Source: Ferrovibrio sp046297895 (GTDB lineage Bacteria > Pseudomonadota > Alphaproteobacteria > Ferrovibrionales > Ferrovibrionaceae). From it: a stretch of DNA of 64,000 bases. A program made the translations under genes and the position numbers. The notes under the pieces were generated by a model that worked only from the letters and a program-made list of their open reading frames with translations, was not told the DNA's origin and did no database searches. The stretch spans positions 248,001 to 312,000 of the forward strand of contig NZ_JBKBHC010000003.1 in assembly GCF_046297895.1 (NCBI RefSeq), given 5' to 3'. Within the stretch, counting starts at the first letter, position 1. Each line of letters opens with the position of its first letter. This document shows, one piece after another, positions 8,049-16,323 of the stretch.

Positions 8049-9038
8049 TCAGGCGTTCACGTCGATCACGACGCGGCCGCGGATTTTCCCGGCGATGATC
8101 TTCGGCGCCAGGTCGAAGATATCCGACAGCGGATGTATTTCGGTCATCGCCGCCAGCTTGTCCTTGGGCAGGTCTTTCGCCAGTTGCCACCAGGCGCGTT
8201 TGCGCTTGTGCATCGGCGCCATCACGGAATCGACACCCAGCAGGCTGACATTGCGCAGGATGAAGGGGAACACGCTGGCTGGCAGGTCGGTGCCGCCCGC
8301 CAGGCCGCAGGCCGCGACCCAGCCGCCGTATTTAATCTGGCTCAGCACGGTCGCCAGCGTCTGGCTGCCGACTGAATCCACGGCGGCTGCCCAGCGCTCC
8401 TTGGCCATCGGCGGGCCTTTCTGGTTCAGCTCCTCGCGGGGAATGAAGCCGCTGGCCCCGAGCGACGTCAGATACGCATGGGTGTCCGGCCGGCCTGTGG
8501 CCGCGATCACGCGATAGCCTTTCTGCGCCAGCAGCGCGACGGCCACCGAGCCGACGCCGCCGGCCGCGCCCGTCACCAGCACTTCACCGTCATCCTTGGT
8601 CAGGCCGGCATCCTCCAGAGCCTGCATGCACAGCATGGCGGTGTAACCGGCTGTTCCGATGGCCATCGCCTCCTGCATGGAGAAGGCATCGGGCAGGCGC
8701 ACCAGCCATTCGCTTTTCATCCGGGCGAAGCGGCCATAGGCACCCCACTGGGTTTCCGACAGGCCATAGCCGTTCACGATCACCTTCTCGCCCGGCTTAA
8801 AGTCGGAATTGGCGGATTCGATCACCGTGCCGGCCAGGTCGATGCCCGCCACCAGCGGCATCTTGCGCGCGATGCGTCCGCCGGTCAGCGCCAGGCCATC
8901 CTTGTAGTTCAGCGTCGAATAGGCCACCTCTACCAGCACGTCATGCGGCGGCAGGTCGGCGGTGCTGATGGTCTTGAAAGCGGCTTTCGGCTTGCCGTCG
9001 ACCTCTTCGATCATCACGGCGCGGAAGGTCTCGGACAT
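8049..9038 (-). CDS. acuI: Acrylyl-CoA reductase (AcuI/YhdH family)
   Basis: A 329-residue zinc-independent medium-chain dehydrogenase/reductase that reduces acryloyl-CoA to propionyl-CoA with NADPH. The catalytic domain begins YSTLNYKDGLALTG (about residues 41-54) and PLVAGIDLAGTV; the Rossmann domain shows VLVTGAAGGVGSVAVALLA (about 151-169). The sequence ends GKIRGRVVIDVNA, typical for the YhdH/AcuI subgroup. AGGAGG lies directly before ATGAATG, fixing the start. Terminators flank it on both sides, so it is probably transcribed alone. A role in detoxifying acryloyl-CoA or feeding propionyl-CoA metabolism is inferred. Confidence 0.87.
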   Translation of the reverse strand: MSETFRAVMIEEVDGKPKAAFKTISTADLPPHDVLVEVAYSTLNYKDGLALTGGRIARKMPLVAGIDLAGTVIESANSDFKPGEKVIVNGYGLSETQWGAYGRFARMKSEWLVRLPDAFSMQEAMAIGTAGYTAMLCMQALEDAGLTKDDGEVLVTGAAGGVGSVAVALLAQKGYRVIAATGRPDTHAYLTSLGASGFIPREELNQKGPPMAKERWAAAVDSVGSQTLATVLSQIKYGGWVAACGLAGGTDLPASVFPFILRNVSLLGVDSVMAPMHKRKRAWWQLAKDLPKDKLAAMTEIHPLSDIFDLAPKIIAGKIRGRVVIDVNA

Positions 9039-9057
9039 TCATTCCTCCTGAAATACA

Positions 9058-9095
9058 AATGCCCGGGCCAGAAAATTGCATCTGGGCCCGGGCAT
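9058..9095 (-). terminator. Rho-independent terminator of the thiolase gene
   Basis: The arms ATGCCCGGGCC and GGCCCGGGCAT form an 11-base stem with a 14-base loop. On the minus strand TTTGTATTTC follows, just after the thiolase stop and before the acuI ribosome site. Confidence 0.8.
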
Positions 9096-9113
9096 TCTGT
9101 TCGTGTTTGCAGT

Positions 9114-10280
9114 TTAGCGCAGCGGCTCGAGGATCGAGACGTAGTTGGCCACGGCCACGCCGCCCATGTTGAACACGCCGCCCAGCTTAGGATTCTTCAC
9201 CTGGATGTCGCCTGCGGTACCTGAAAGCTGCATCGCCGCCATCACATGCATCGACACACCGGTGGCGCCGATCGGATGGCCCTTCGACTTCAGGCCGCCC
9301 GAGGGATTGACCGGCAGTTTGCCATCCATCTGGGTCCAGCCTTCCATGATCGCCTTGGCGCCCTGGCCCGGTGCGGTCAGGCCCATTGCCTCGTATTCGA
9401 TCAGTTCGGCGATGGTGAAGCAGTCATGGCTTTCAGCAAACGACAGGTCCCAGATGCTCAGGCCAGCATCATTCAGCGCATCGGCCCAGGCCTTGGCCGG
9501 ACCTTCGAAGGCAATCACGTCGCGCTTGGCCATCGGCAGGAAATCCTGCACATGCTTGGACGCGCGGAAGGCGATCGCCTTCTTCATGCCCAAAGCCGTC
9601 TGCACGTCGCTCAGCACCAGCGCGGCGGCGCCGTCTGACACCATCGAGCAGTCGGTGCGGCGCATGCCGCCCACCACCAGCGGATTCTTGTCCGACACGG
9701 TCTTGCAGAACTCGTAGCCGAAATCCTTCTGCATGTGGGCCAGCGGGTTCTTGCTGCCGTTCTTGTGATTCTTGGCGGCGATCATCGCGGTGGCATCCGA
9801 CTGGTCGCCATAACGCTGGAAATACTGCTTCTGGATCGAATCGAACACGCCGGCGAAACCGCCTTCGTTGAAGACCTCCGCCTTGCGATAGCTGGCCTTC
9901 AGCAGCACGTTGCCGACCACGTCGTTGGGCGAGGAGGTCATCTTCTCCACGCCGACGCACAGCACGAAGCGCGCCTTTTTGGCCGCAATGGCGTTCAGGC
10001 CCTGGAAGATCGCAGCCGAGCCGGTCGAGCAGGCATTCTCCACGCGCGTGGCCGGTTTGAAGCGCAGGCCCGGATCAGCCTGCAGCACCAGCGAGGCCGA
10101 GAAATCCTGGTCCACCAGGCCGCCGTTGAAATGGCCCAGATAAATGGCGTCAATGTCCTTCGGCTCCAGGCCCGCGTCGCGGATCGCGCCGACCGCGACC
10201 TCCACGATCAGGTCTTCGGCATCCCTGCCGTCCAGTTTGCCGAATTTGCTGTGACTCCAGCCGACGATGCAGGCGGTCAT
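9114..10280 (-). CDS. Thiolase-family acetyl-CoA acetyltransferase
   Basis: A 388-residue thiolase of the SCP2/acetyl-CoA acetyltransferase subgroup, cleaving or forming 3-ketoacyl-CoA. The acylated cysteine is in VENACSTGSAAIFQGL (about residues 84-99), and the C-terminal active-site motif reads GGLKSKGHPIGATGVS (about 335-350). The second cysteine of classical thiolases is replaced by the FNMGGVAVANY ending, normal for this subgroup. The start at 10280 is chosen because AAAGGGA precedes it and the family consensus begins ACIVGWSHSKFG. Substrate chain length cannot be read; the neighbouring CoA genes suggest a beta-oxidation type role. Confidence 0.85.
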   Translation of the reverse strand: MTACIVGWSHSKFGKLDGRDAEDLIVEVAVGAIRDAGLEPKDIDAIYLGHFNGGLVDQDFSASLVLQADPGLRFKPATRVENACSTGSAAIFQGLNAIAAKKARFVLCVGVEKMTSSPNDVVGNVLLKASYRKAEVFNEGGFAGVFDSIQKQYFQRYGDQSDATAMIAAKNHKNGSKNPLAHMQKDFGYEFCKTVSDKNPLVVGGMRRTDCSMVSDGAAALVLSDVQTALGMKKAIAFRASKHVQDFLPMAKRDVIAFEGPAKAWADALNDAGLSIWDLSFAESHDCFTIAELIEYEAMGLTAPGQGAKAIMEGWTQMDGKLPVNPSGGLKSKGHPIGATGVSMHVMAAMQLSGTAGDIQVKNPKLGGVFNMGGVAVANYVSILEPLR

Positions 10281-10571
10281 GGCTCTGGTCCCTTTCTCTA
10301 GCCGTGCTTGCTTCGGGTCTCGCTCCCAACGCTCCATCCGCCCCAGGTAATGCCCAGGGGCGGATTCGAACGCTCGGTCGGAAATAAGAGGGTGGCCGCC
10401 CGGTGGAAGTCAAGACGGGCCCGTGAGCCTCCTCCGTTGCCCCAGCGGTCGTCCGGCCGGGAATGGCTGATTTCCGCGCGGAAACAGCATAGTGAGAACA
10501 TAAGATGAAAATAGACTTGAAAACAGGAAATTCAAGTATAAATTCATGTTATGTTCTTAAAGGAGGCGCCC
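10281..10571. other. Intergenic region between thiolase and the peptidoglycan-binding gene
   Basis: No gene is seen in these 291 bases. The left part is GC-rich like the rest of the genome. The last 65 bases are sharply AT-rich (TTGAAAAC, TATAAATTC) and end in AAAGGAGG before the next gene, which suggests the promoter of that gene, though no well-spaced -35/-10 pair can be fixed. Confidence 0.5.
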
Positions 10572-11738
10572 ATGCCGGCCTATCAGCGTCTGTTCGACCC
10601 ACCCAGGCAGGACGATCTCGAATACCTGCCCGACCCGCTCGGCCGGCTGGACATGGGCAGCTATGTCGAGAAGCCGGCCGACATCCCCGATCCGGGCTGG
10701 GACGCGGCGCGCGGCGACTGGATGGACGGCGCGCCGCTTGGCCGGATCTTCGGCGACAGGCTGTTCGATCTGCAATCCGGCGTCGGCGCGGGACAGACGA
10801 ACCGGCGCGCCGACGTATTCAAGCTGCAGGCCCTGCTGCACCGGGAAGGCGTGCTGGATGCCGCCGCCACCGAGGGACCGACGGGCTACTGGGGTGGTCG
10901 CGACGATTACGCCCTGCGCAAGTTCCAGAAGGAGAACGGCCTCACCATCGACGGCTATGCATTGCCGGACGGCGAGACCATAGAGACGATCAAGGGCTTC
11001 TACACGCCGCCAGCTGAGCTACGTATCCGCACCATGGAAAAGCGCGGAGGTTATCCCGAGCCGCAATTGCGGCCCATTGGCCTGGGTTCCGACCGGCCGA
11101 TAAAACCGACGCTGCTGTCAAGTGATCGAAGCACCCAGCAGGAGGCGCAGGCCGATACCGGCATGACAGGCAATCTGCCGGCTGTCCCGGACATGGCCGT
11201 CGCGGAAACGCCACTACTATATCGCGGGCAGGACCGTGAGCGATCGATCCTGCAGAACACGCCTGGTCGCATACGAATTCAAACCAATCCTAAAGCGGAT
11301 AGCAAAGACCCCTGGTATCTGGTTAATGGTGCCGGGCGGTCGGCGGTGATGCTGCACGACGACATTATCCGCCGTGAGGCGGCGAAGCAGAAGGTCGATC
11401 CTGATCTCATTCGTGCCATAATCTATGCGGAGAATGCACGCGGGCATTACTTTGGCGCCGCGCGGGCGGCCGAGGGACTTGGCAAGGCCGGATCCATATT
11501 TCCGATGAACATCAACCCAGAGAAATGGCGTGATCTTGGTTTTGCGGGGCGGAATCCCAGCAATCCCGAAGACAACATCCGTGTCGGCGTAACTTTGGTC
11601 AAACGCATTATCGATCGCCTTGAGAATCCAACCCCTGAGGCAATCGGTACGCTGTATAACAGCCTGCCGCAGGACCGGGTCACGGATTACGGCGCCTATA
11701 TCGGCCGCTTGCTGCAGGAAAAGCCATGGCGGGATTGA
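10572..11738 (+). CDS. Peptidoglycan-binding protein with lytic-transglycosylase-like C-terminus
   Basis: A 388-residue protein. Residues about 75-140 resemble a PG_binding_1 module (DVFKLQALLHREG, then DDYALRKFQKENGLTIDGY). The C-terminal part (about 270-388) resembles a soluble lytic transglycosylase or muramidase core: DPDLIRAIIYAENARGHYFG with a candidate catalytic glutamate, PMNINPEKWRDLGF, and NIRVGVTLVKRII. No signal peptide is visible, so export would need another route such as a specialised secretion system, a holin or lysis. AGGAGG seven bases before 10572 fixes the start; an ATG at 10551 precedes this site. The next gene overlaps its 3' end. Function is inferred from domain resemblance only. 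Confidence 0.65.
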   Translation: MPAYQRLFDPPRQDDLEYLPDPLGRLDMGSYVEKPADIPDPGWDAARGDWMDGAPLGRIFGDRLFDLQSGVGAGQTNRRADVFKLQALLHREGVLDAAATEGPTGYWGGRDDYALRKFQKENGLTIDGYALPDGETIETIKGFYTPPAELRIRTMEKRGGYPEPQLRPIGLGSDRPIKPTLLSSDRSTQQEAQADTGMTGNLPAVPDMAVAETPLLYRGQDRERSILQNTPGRIRIQTNPKADSKDPWYLVNGAGRSAVMLHDDIIRREAAKQKVDPDLIRAIIYAENARGHYFGAARAAEGLGKAGSIFPMNINPEKWRDLGFAGRNPSNPEDNIRVGVTLVKRIIDRLENPTPEAIGTLYNSLPQDRVTDYGAYIGRLLQEKPWRD

Positions 11739-12040
11739 TGCCTGCAGCGAAGGGTTTGTCGTGGCCGTTCCGCCTGCTTGTCAGCATGCTGCTCGGCTTA
11801 TTGCCGCCGGTGGCATTCTTCGGTTCGATCCTGCTTCAGACCGATGGTACCGAACCGCGCGACTTCTGCATTCCGACTGAAAGAGAATCCGGATTGCTGG
11901 TGTTGCAGATGAACTCCGGGGGGCAGGTTCCTTATGCCTGCGAACTGAACTGGAGCCTTGCGATGATTTATATCCTTCCGTCAGCGATCTTGTTCGGCTT
12001 GCTCGTCTTTGCGACCTGGACTTTGGTGCGCCGCCGCTAG
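11726..12040 (+). CDS. Small two-helix membrane protein
   Basis: A 104-residue unrecognised protein. It has a hydrophobic segment at about 16-36 (LLVSMLLGLLPPVAFFGSILL), an extracytoplasmic-looking loop of about 40 residues with two cysteines (RDFCIP and VPYACEL), and a second segment at about 78-98, ending in a positive tail RRR. The start at 11726 overlaps the preceding gene by 13 bases and has AGGA six bases upstream; a second ATG at 11738 overlaps the upstream stop as TGATG. Both arrangements imply translational coupling to the peptidoglycan-active protein. It could be an immunity-like, holin-like or anchoring partner; nothing in the sequence decides between them. Confidence 0.55.
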   Translation: MAGLMPAAKGLSWPFRLLVSMLLGLLPPVAFFGSILLQTDGTEPRDFCIPTERESGLLVLQMNSGGQVPYACELNWSLAMIYILPSAILFGLLVFATWTLVRRR

Positions 12041-12198
12041 CAGCCGCAATCACCGAGTGCCAATATGCGTGCCGTTTACAGAAAGTTATTGTCATCGGAC
12101 CGACACTTTCGGCAGGTTTTGACTGAAGGTGTGCCGGCCCGCGAGTCGGTTGTCGTCGAGACGTCGGGTGCGGCTCCCGCAGAAGGCAGGAGGCGAGA

Positions 12199-12495
12199 AT
12201 GTCCGATTTGTCCCGTTCCTCTCATACCGCTTCGACTGAGTGGCTGGAAAAGCTGCTCACCTACCACCTGACCACGGCCGAAATCCTCTACCACATGCCC
12301 GACCATCCGCGGCTGCTGCAGAGTTACGTCTGGCAGGATTACGATCTCGCGCCGAAATTCCCGGGCCTGCGCAAATTCCTCGATTTCTGGGAGGCCAGCC
12401 TGGACGGCAAGCTGCATTCCGTGCGCGTGGTTTCGGCCCGGATCGTCAGCGCGCAGGATTATCGCGCGGCAATAGCCAGCTACGACCTGCATTAA
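12199..12495 (+). CDS. usg: Usg family protein
   Basis: A 98-residue soluble protein with the strongly conserved Usg core LTTAEILYHMPDHPRLLQSYVWQDYDLAPKFPGLRKFLDFWE (cited here as the positions 22-63, key residues Tyr-His-Met-Pro-Asp-His and Trp-Gln-Asp-Tyr). The family is confined largely to alphaproteobacteria and was named for its position near trp genes; no biochemical function is known. GGAGGCGAGA precedes the start. Here it stands upstream of gmhA rather than with tryptophan genes. Confidence 0.85.
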   Translation: MSDLSRSSHTASTEWLEKLLTYHLTTAEILYHMPDHPRLLQSYVWQDYDLAPKFPGLRKFLDFWEASLDGKLHSVRVVSARIVSAQDYRAAIASYDLH

Positions 12496-12585
12496 GGACG
12501 TTGCCCGGCGGGCCCGGAGGCTGGTACCGGGCGGCGTCTATGCTAGTCTGCGCGCGGTTTTGCCGCCCATCCGCGCAGGAAATGC

Positions 12586-13152
12586 ATGTCGCTCAATCAG
12601 TATCTGGATGAGTCCGCCGCCCTGATCCGCCAGGCCGCCACGCCCGAGACGGCGGCGGCCATGGATGCCGCCATTGATAGAATCGTGACGGCGCTGGGCG
12701 CCGATCTGCCGCTGCTGGTCTGCGGCAATGGCGGCTCGGCCGCGGATGCCATGCACATCGCCGGCGAACTGGTCGGCCGTTTCCTCAAGGAACGCCGCGC
12801 CCTGAACTGTATTGCGCTGGGCACCGATGCCGCCGTCGCCACGGCCTGGAGCAACGACTATGATTATGCCAGCCTGTTCGCTCGCCAGGTCGAGGCCTAT
12901 GGCCGCGCCGGCGGCGTGCTGCTGGGCATCTCCACCTCGGGCAATTCGGCCAACGTGATACGGGCTGCCGAGGCGGCGCGGGCAAAGGGCATGACGGTGA
13001 TCGGCCTGACGGGCAGAGGTGGCGGCAGGCTGAAGCCGCATTGCGACATCCTGCTCGAGGCGCCGTCGAATTTCACGCCGCAAATCCAGCAGGTTCACGC
13101 CTGCCTGTATCACTATCTCTGCGACAAGGTCGAGGCGCGGCTGGCAGGCTGA
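12586..13152 (+). CDS. gmhA: Phosphoheptose isomerase GmhA
   Basis: A 188-residue SIS-domain enzyme that converts D-sedoheptulose 7-phosphate to D-glycero-D-manno-heptose 7-phosphate, the first step of LPS core heptose synthesis in the cytoplasm. The sugar-phosphate loops are LLVCGNGGSAADAMHIAGELVGRF (key residues Asn-Gly-Gly-Ser, about 44-62) and LLGISTSGNSANVIRAA (about 108-124); the zinc-site glutamine and histidine are in QIQQVHACLYH (about 166-176). The stop codon abuts the convergent dihydroorotase stop in TGATCA. The two glycosyltransferases 1.3 kb away on the other strand also fit LPS core assembly. Confidence 0.92.
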   Translation: MSLNQYLDESAALIRQAATPETAAAMDAAIDRIVTALGADLPLLVCGNGGSAADAMHIAGELVGRFLKERRALNCIALGTDAAVATAWSNDYDYASLFARQVEAYGRAGGVLLGISTSGNSANVIRAAEAARAKGMTVIGLTGRGGGRLKPHCDILLEAPSNFTPQIQQVHACLYHYLCDKVEARLAG

Positions 13153-14490
13153 TCAGCCCTCGGGCTGCAGCGTATCCAGGAAACGCACGGGGCGACCGAT
13201 CGGCTGGCCCAGTTCGCCGTCGCGCATGGCGAACTGGCCGCGCACGATAGTCGCCATCGGCCAGCCGGTCACGGTCATTCCGGTAAACGGTGACCAGCCG
13301 CATTTCGATTTCAGCCAGCTTTCTTCGATGATCCGCTTCGCCTTCAGGTCGACGACGGTGAAATCGGCGTCGTAGCCCAGCGCGATGCGGCCCTTGCCGG
13401 ACAGGTTGAACAGCCGCTGCGCCCCGGCCGAGGTCAGGTCAATCAGGCGCTGCAGCGTCAGTTTGCCCTGGTTCATGTGATCCAGCAGCAGCGGCAGCAA
13501 TGTCTGCACGCCGGGCATGCCGCTTGGGCTCTGCGGATAGGGCTTGGCCTTCTCTTCCTTCGTATGCGGCGCGTGATCCGAGCCGATCACGTCGACCACG
13601 CCGCTGCGCACGGCCTCCCACAAAGCCGCGCGGTGCTCGGCCGAGCGGATCGGCGGATTCATCTGCGCATACGTGCCCAGCCGGTCGTAGCAGTCGGGGG
13701 CGGCCAGGGTCAGGTGCTGCGGCGTGGTCTCCACCGTGGCAATGTCCTTGTGGCCGGCCAGCCAGGCCATTTCCTGCGCGGTGGTGACATGCAGCACATG
13801 CACGCGCCGCCCCACCTTGCGCGCCAGCCGCACCAGCCGCTGTGTCGCCAGCAGGGCGCTTTCGGCATCGCGCCATTCCGGATGCAGATGCGCCGTGGCG
13901 CCGGGCACCTCGGTCAGGTGCTTGCGGTCGCGCATGCGGTATTCGTCTTCGCAATGCACGGCCATGCGGCGTTTGCCATGGCGCAGTACTCGTTCCAGCG
14001 TGGCATCGTCGGCCACCAGCAGGTCGCCGGTCGAGGCGCCCATGAACAGCTTCACGCCGGCGCAGCCGGGCAGTTTCTCCAGCTCGGGCAGGGTTTCGAC
14101 ATTCTCGGCCGTGGCGCCGACATAGAAGGCGAAATCGCAATGGGTGCGGCCCAGGCCACGCTGCACCTTGTCGGCCAGCTCGGCCGCGGTGGCGGTGCTG
14201 GGCTTGGTGTTGGGCATTTCGAACACGGCGGTCACGCCGCCCATGGCCGCCGCCGCCGTGCCGGTGGCAAGGTCTTCCTTGTGCTCCAGGCCGGGTTCGC
14301 GGAAATGGACCTGCGTGTCGATCACGCCGGGCAGCACGGTCAGGCCGTTGGCGTCAAATATGGCTGCGCTATCGGCCTGGCCGAGGCTGCCTAGGGCGAC
14401 GATGCGGCCGTCCTTCACGCCGATATCCAGCGCCTCCATGCCGTTGGGGGTCGCCACATTGCCGTTGCGGATCACCAGATCGTAGCGCAT
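13153..14490 (-). CDS. pyrC: Dihydroorotase (amidohydrolase family)
   Basis: A 445-residue amidohydrolase of the class I dihydroorotase group, interconverting N-carbamoyl-aspartate and dihydroorotate in pyrimidine synthesis. Metal-ligand motifs are DTQVHFREPG (about residues 58-67), KLFMGASTGDLL (about 146-157), HVLHVTT (about 231-237) and the catalytic GSDHAPHTKEEK (about 298-309). Length and motif order fit RNA-polymerase-independent, single-subunit forms. Allantoinase is the main alternative, since the two are close relatives, but no purine catabolism genes are nearby. It is convergent with gmhA and lies four bases downstream of the glycosyltransferase start region on the same strand. Confidence 0.82.
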   Translation of the reverse strand: MRYDLVIRNGNVATPNGMEALDIGVKDGRIVALGSLGQADSAAIFDANGLTVLPGVIDTQVHFREPGLEHKEDLATGTAAAAMGGVTAVFEMPNTKPSTATAAELADKVQRGLGRTHCDFAFYVGATAENVETLPELEKLPGCAGVKLFMGASTGDLLVADDATLERVLRHGKRRMAVHCEDEYRMRDRKHLTEVPGATAHLHPEWRDAESALLATQRLVRLARKVGRRVHVLHVTTAQEMAWLAGHKDIATVETTPQHLTLAAPDCYDRLGTYAQMNPPIRSAEHRAALWEAVRSGVVDVIGSDHAPHTKEEKAKPYPQSPSGMPGVQTLLPLLLDHMNQGKLTLQRLIDLTSAGAQRLFNLSGKGRIALGYDADFTVVDLKAKRIIEESWLKSKCGWSPFTGMTVTGWPMATIVRGQFAMRDGELGQPIGRPVRFLDTLQPEG

Positions 14491-14494
14491 CGCC

Positions 14495-15262
14495 TCATTC
14501 CTTCTCCAGCGTGGCCTTCAGATAGCTGAGCAGCGGATAAAGGCCAGCCATCAAGGCGATCAGGAAGCCGTATTGTCCCTCGCGGTAACCCTTGCGGGTG
14601 ACATAGCATTTATAAAAGCGCGTGAAGACGCGCCTCACATTGGCGCGAAATGTGCCAATATCCTCGCCCGCCTCGGCCCGGGCGCGCAGATCGGCGGCGC
14701 GTGCCGAGGTATAGCGGTTCAGTCGCGCGATCATGTCGGTGATGTCGCGGTCCACGTAGTGGATCATGCGCGATTTCAGGAACCGCTTCTCGCCTTTCAG
14801 CTCCAGCGCCGGATGCACGCGCTGCTCGCCCCAGCGCTTGGCGCCTTTCGCGAACAGGCGCGGCGCCATCATCACGCCGAAGGCGCCGCCCCAGCCCCAG
14901 CGCACCAGTCGCCTGCCCACGTAATTGTCGAACGGGATCAGAACATGGCCAAACGGGGCGTCGGCGATCATGTCGCGGATTTCGCGCGCCATTTCGGCCG
15001 GCACGCGCTCGTCGGCATCGACTTCCAGCACCCAGTCGCCGGTGCAGGCGTCGATGCCGGTGTTGCGGCGCGGGCCTTCCAGCGGCCAGGCCCCTTCGAT
15101 GATGCGGGCCTTGAAACGCGCGGCGATCTCGACCGAACGGTCGGTGCAGCGGTCCAGCACCACCACGATCTCGTCGGCGAAGGCCAGGCGCTCGAGGCAA
15201 TCGGCCAGCTGCGCCTCCTCGTTATGCGCCACCACCAGTGCCGATAGTCTCGGTGCGTTCAT
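14495..15262 (-). CDS. Glycosyltransferase family 2, WaaE/KdtX-like
   Basis: A 255-residue GT-A fold glycosyltransferase. The nucleotide-sugar region is LSALVVAHNEEAQLADCLE (about residues 6-24), the metal-binding motif is WVLEVDADERVP (about 77-88), and a hydrophobic segment near the C-terminus (FLIALMAGLYPLLSYL) probably docks it on the inner membrane. The pattern VLDRCTDRS plus the conserved FGVMMAPRLF block matches the LPS core glucosyltransferases of the WaaE/KdtX group. It follows the GT9 gene after a single base, so the two are co-transcribed. The exact acceptor is not known. Confidence 0.83.
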   Translation of the reverse strand: MNAPRLSALVVAHNEEAQLADCLERLAFADEIVVVLDRCTDRSVEIAARFKARIIEGAWPLEGPRRNTGIDACTGDWVLEVDADERVPAEMAREIRDMIADAPFGHVLIPFDNYVGRRLVRWGWGGAFGVMMAPRLFAKGAKRWGEQRVHPALELKGEKRFLKSRMIHYVDRDITDMIARLNRYTSARAADLRARAEAGEDIGTFRANVRRVFTRFYKCYVTRKGYREGQYGFLIALMAGLYPLLSYLKATLEKE

Positions 15263-15263
15263 C

Positions 15264-16220
15264 TCAGTCCCGCGAATAGCGCCACAGATGCTCGGCGGCG
15301 CGCTGCGCCTTGTCTACACTCAAACTTAACATATGGCTGTCGTGGCTGCGGTGGTCGTAACCCGGCTGCTTGACGATTTCCTCGAAACTCAGGTCGGTGC
15401 GTACGGCCGCCGTCTTCTCGCCCCAGGGGCCGTAGGTTTCCTCGCGGCTGGGCCCGAACAGGCCCAGCGTGGGCACGCCACTGGCGGCCGCCAGATGCAT
15501 CAGGCCACTGTCGTTGCCGATATAGAAGGCGCAGCGGCGCATGGCCGCGGACACGGTCGGCAGGTCCAGCCGACCCACCAGGTCGATGCTGCGTTCAGGT
15601 GGCAGATGCCGCAGCGTATCGGCGGCCAGCGCCTCCTCCCCGGGTCCGCCGAACACGGCGATGCGGGCATCGGGCAGGATACCGTCGGGCGCGGTCAGGC
15701 GCCGGGCCAGTTCGGCGAAACGCTCGCCCGGCCAGATCTTGCCGCCCCAGTTGGCAGTGGGGCCGAGCGCCAGCACCGGCCGGCCATCATTGGGCCACAG
15801 CTTTGCGGCCGCCTGCTTGTGCTCCTCGCCGATCCACATCCTGGGGGCCGCAGGCTGCTTCAGCTTCAGGATCTGCGACAGCACGATGACCTTGTGCATG
15901 CGCGAGCCCGAACCATGGAAGGTGCGGCGCCGCCGCGCCAGCAGGAACTGGCCGATCCCCGAGCCGCGCAGATCCAGCACCAGCGACCAGCGCGTGGTGG
16001 CCACCTGCTTCCAAAGCTCCCACCAGTGGGCTGCCCAGGGCTTCTTCTCCATCACGATCACGCGGTCCAGGTTGGGCAGGGCGGCGAACACTCCGGCAGC
16101 GGCCGGGCCGCAGGCGATGGTGAAACGCGCCTTGGGGAGCTGGCTATGCAGGGAATCGAGCAGACCGGTCGACAGGATGGCGTCGCCAAGCCGGTTGGAG
16201 GTGATGAACAGGATGCGCAT
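15264..16220 (-). CDS. Glycosyltransferase family 9 (heptosyltransferase-like)
   Basis: A 318-residue GT-B enzyme of the ADP-heptose:LPS heptosyltransferase family. It begins with the family-typical MRILFITSNRLGDAILS, contains LALGPTANWGGKIWPGERFAEL (key residues Thr-Ala-Asn-Trp and Lys-Trp-Pro, about 182-200) and ends with the donor site YIGNDSGLMHLAAASGVPTLGLFGPS (key Asn-Asp-Ser-Gly-Leu-Met-His, about 251-257). The start at 16220 is chosen from the family N-terminus; a longer frame would overlap the divergent ygfZ gene. It leads a two-gene operon with the GT2 enzyme, and gmhA nearby supplies heptose. Confidence 0.86.
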   Translation of the reverse strand: MRILFITSNRLGDAILSTGLLDSLHSQLPKARFTIACGPAAAGVFAALPNLDRVIVMEKKPWAAHWWELWKQVATTRWSLVLDLRGSGIGQFLLARRRRTFHGSGSRMHKVIVLSQILKLKQPAAPRMWIGEEHKQAAAKLWPNDGRPVLALGPTANWGGKIWPGERFAELARRLTAPDGILPDARIAVFGGPGEEALAADTLRHLPPERSIDLVGRLDLPTVSAAMRRCAFYIGNDSGLMHLAAASGVPTLGLFGPSREETYGPWGEKTAAVRTDLSFEEIVKQPGYDHRSHDSHMLSLSVDKAQRAAEHLWRYSRD

Positions 16221-16323
16221 GGGCCCGTGGATCTTTGGGTTTGGCCGGTTATAGGGGGGTGGCCTGCCCTTGCCAAGCCGCCGGCTCTCCCATACCTCAG
16301 AGGGGCTGAAAACCGGAGCTTTC

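Noticed and set aside
10572..12040. Prophage lysis cassette
   Set aside because: No capsid, tail, integrase or terminase genes lie nearby, and the flanks are ordinary chromosomal genes.
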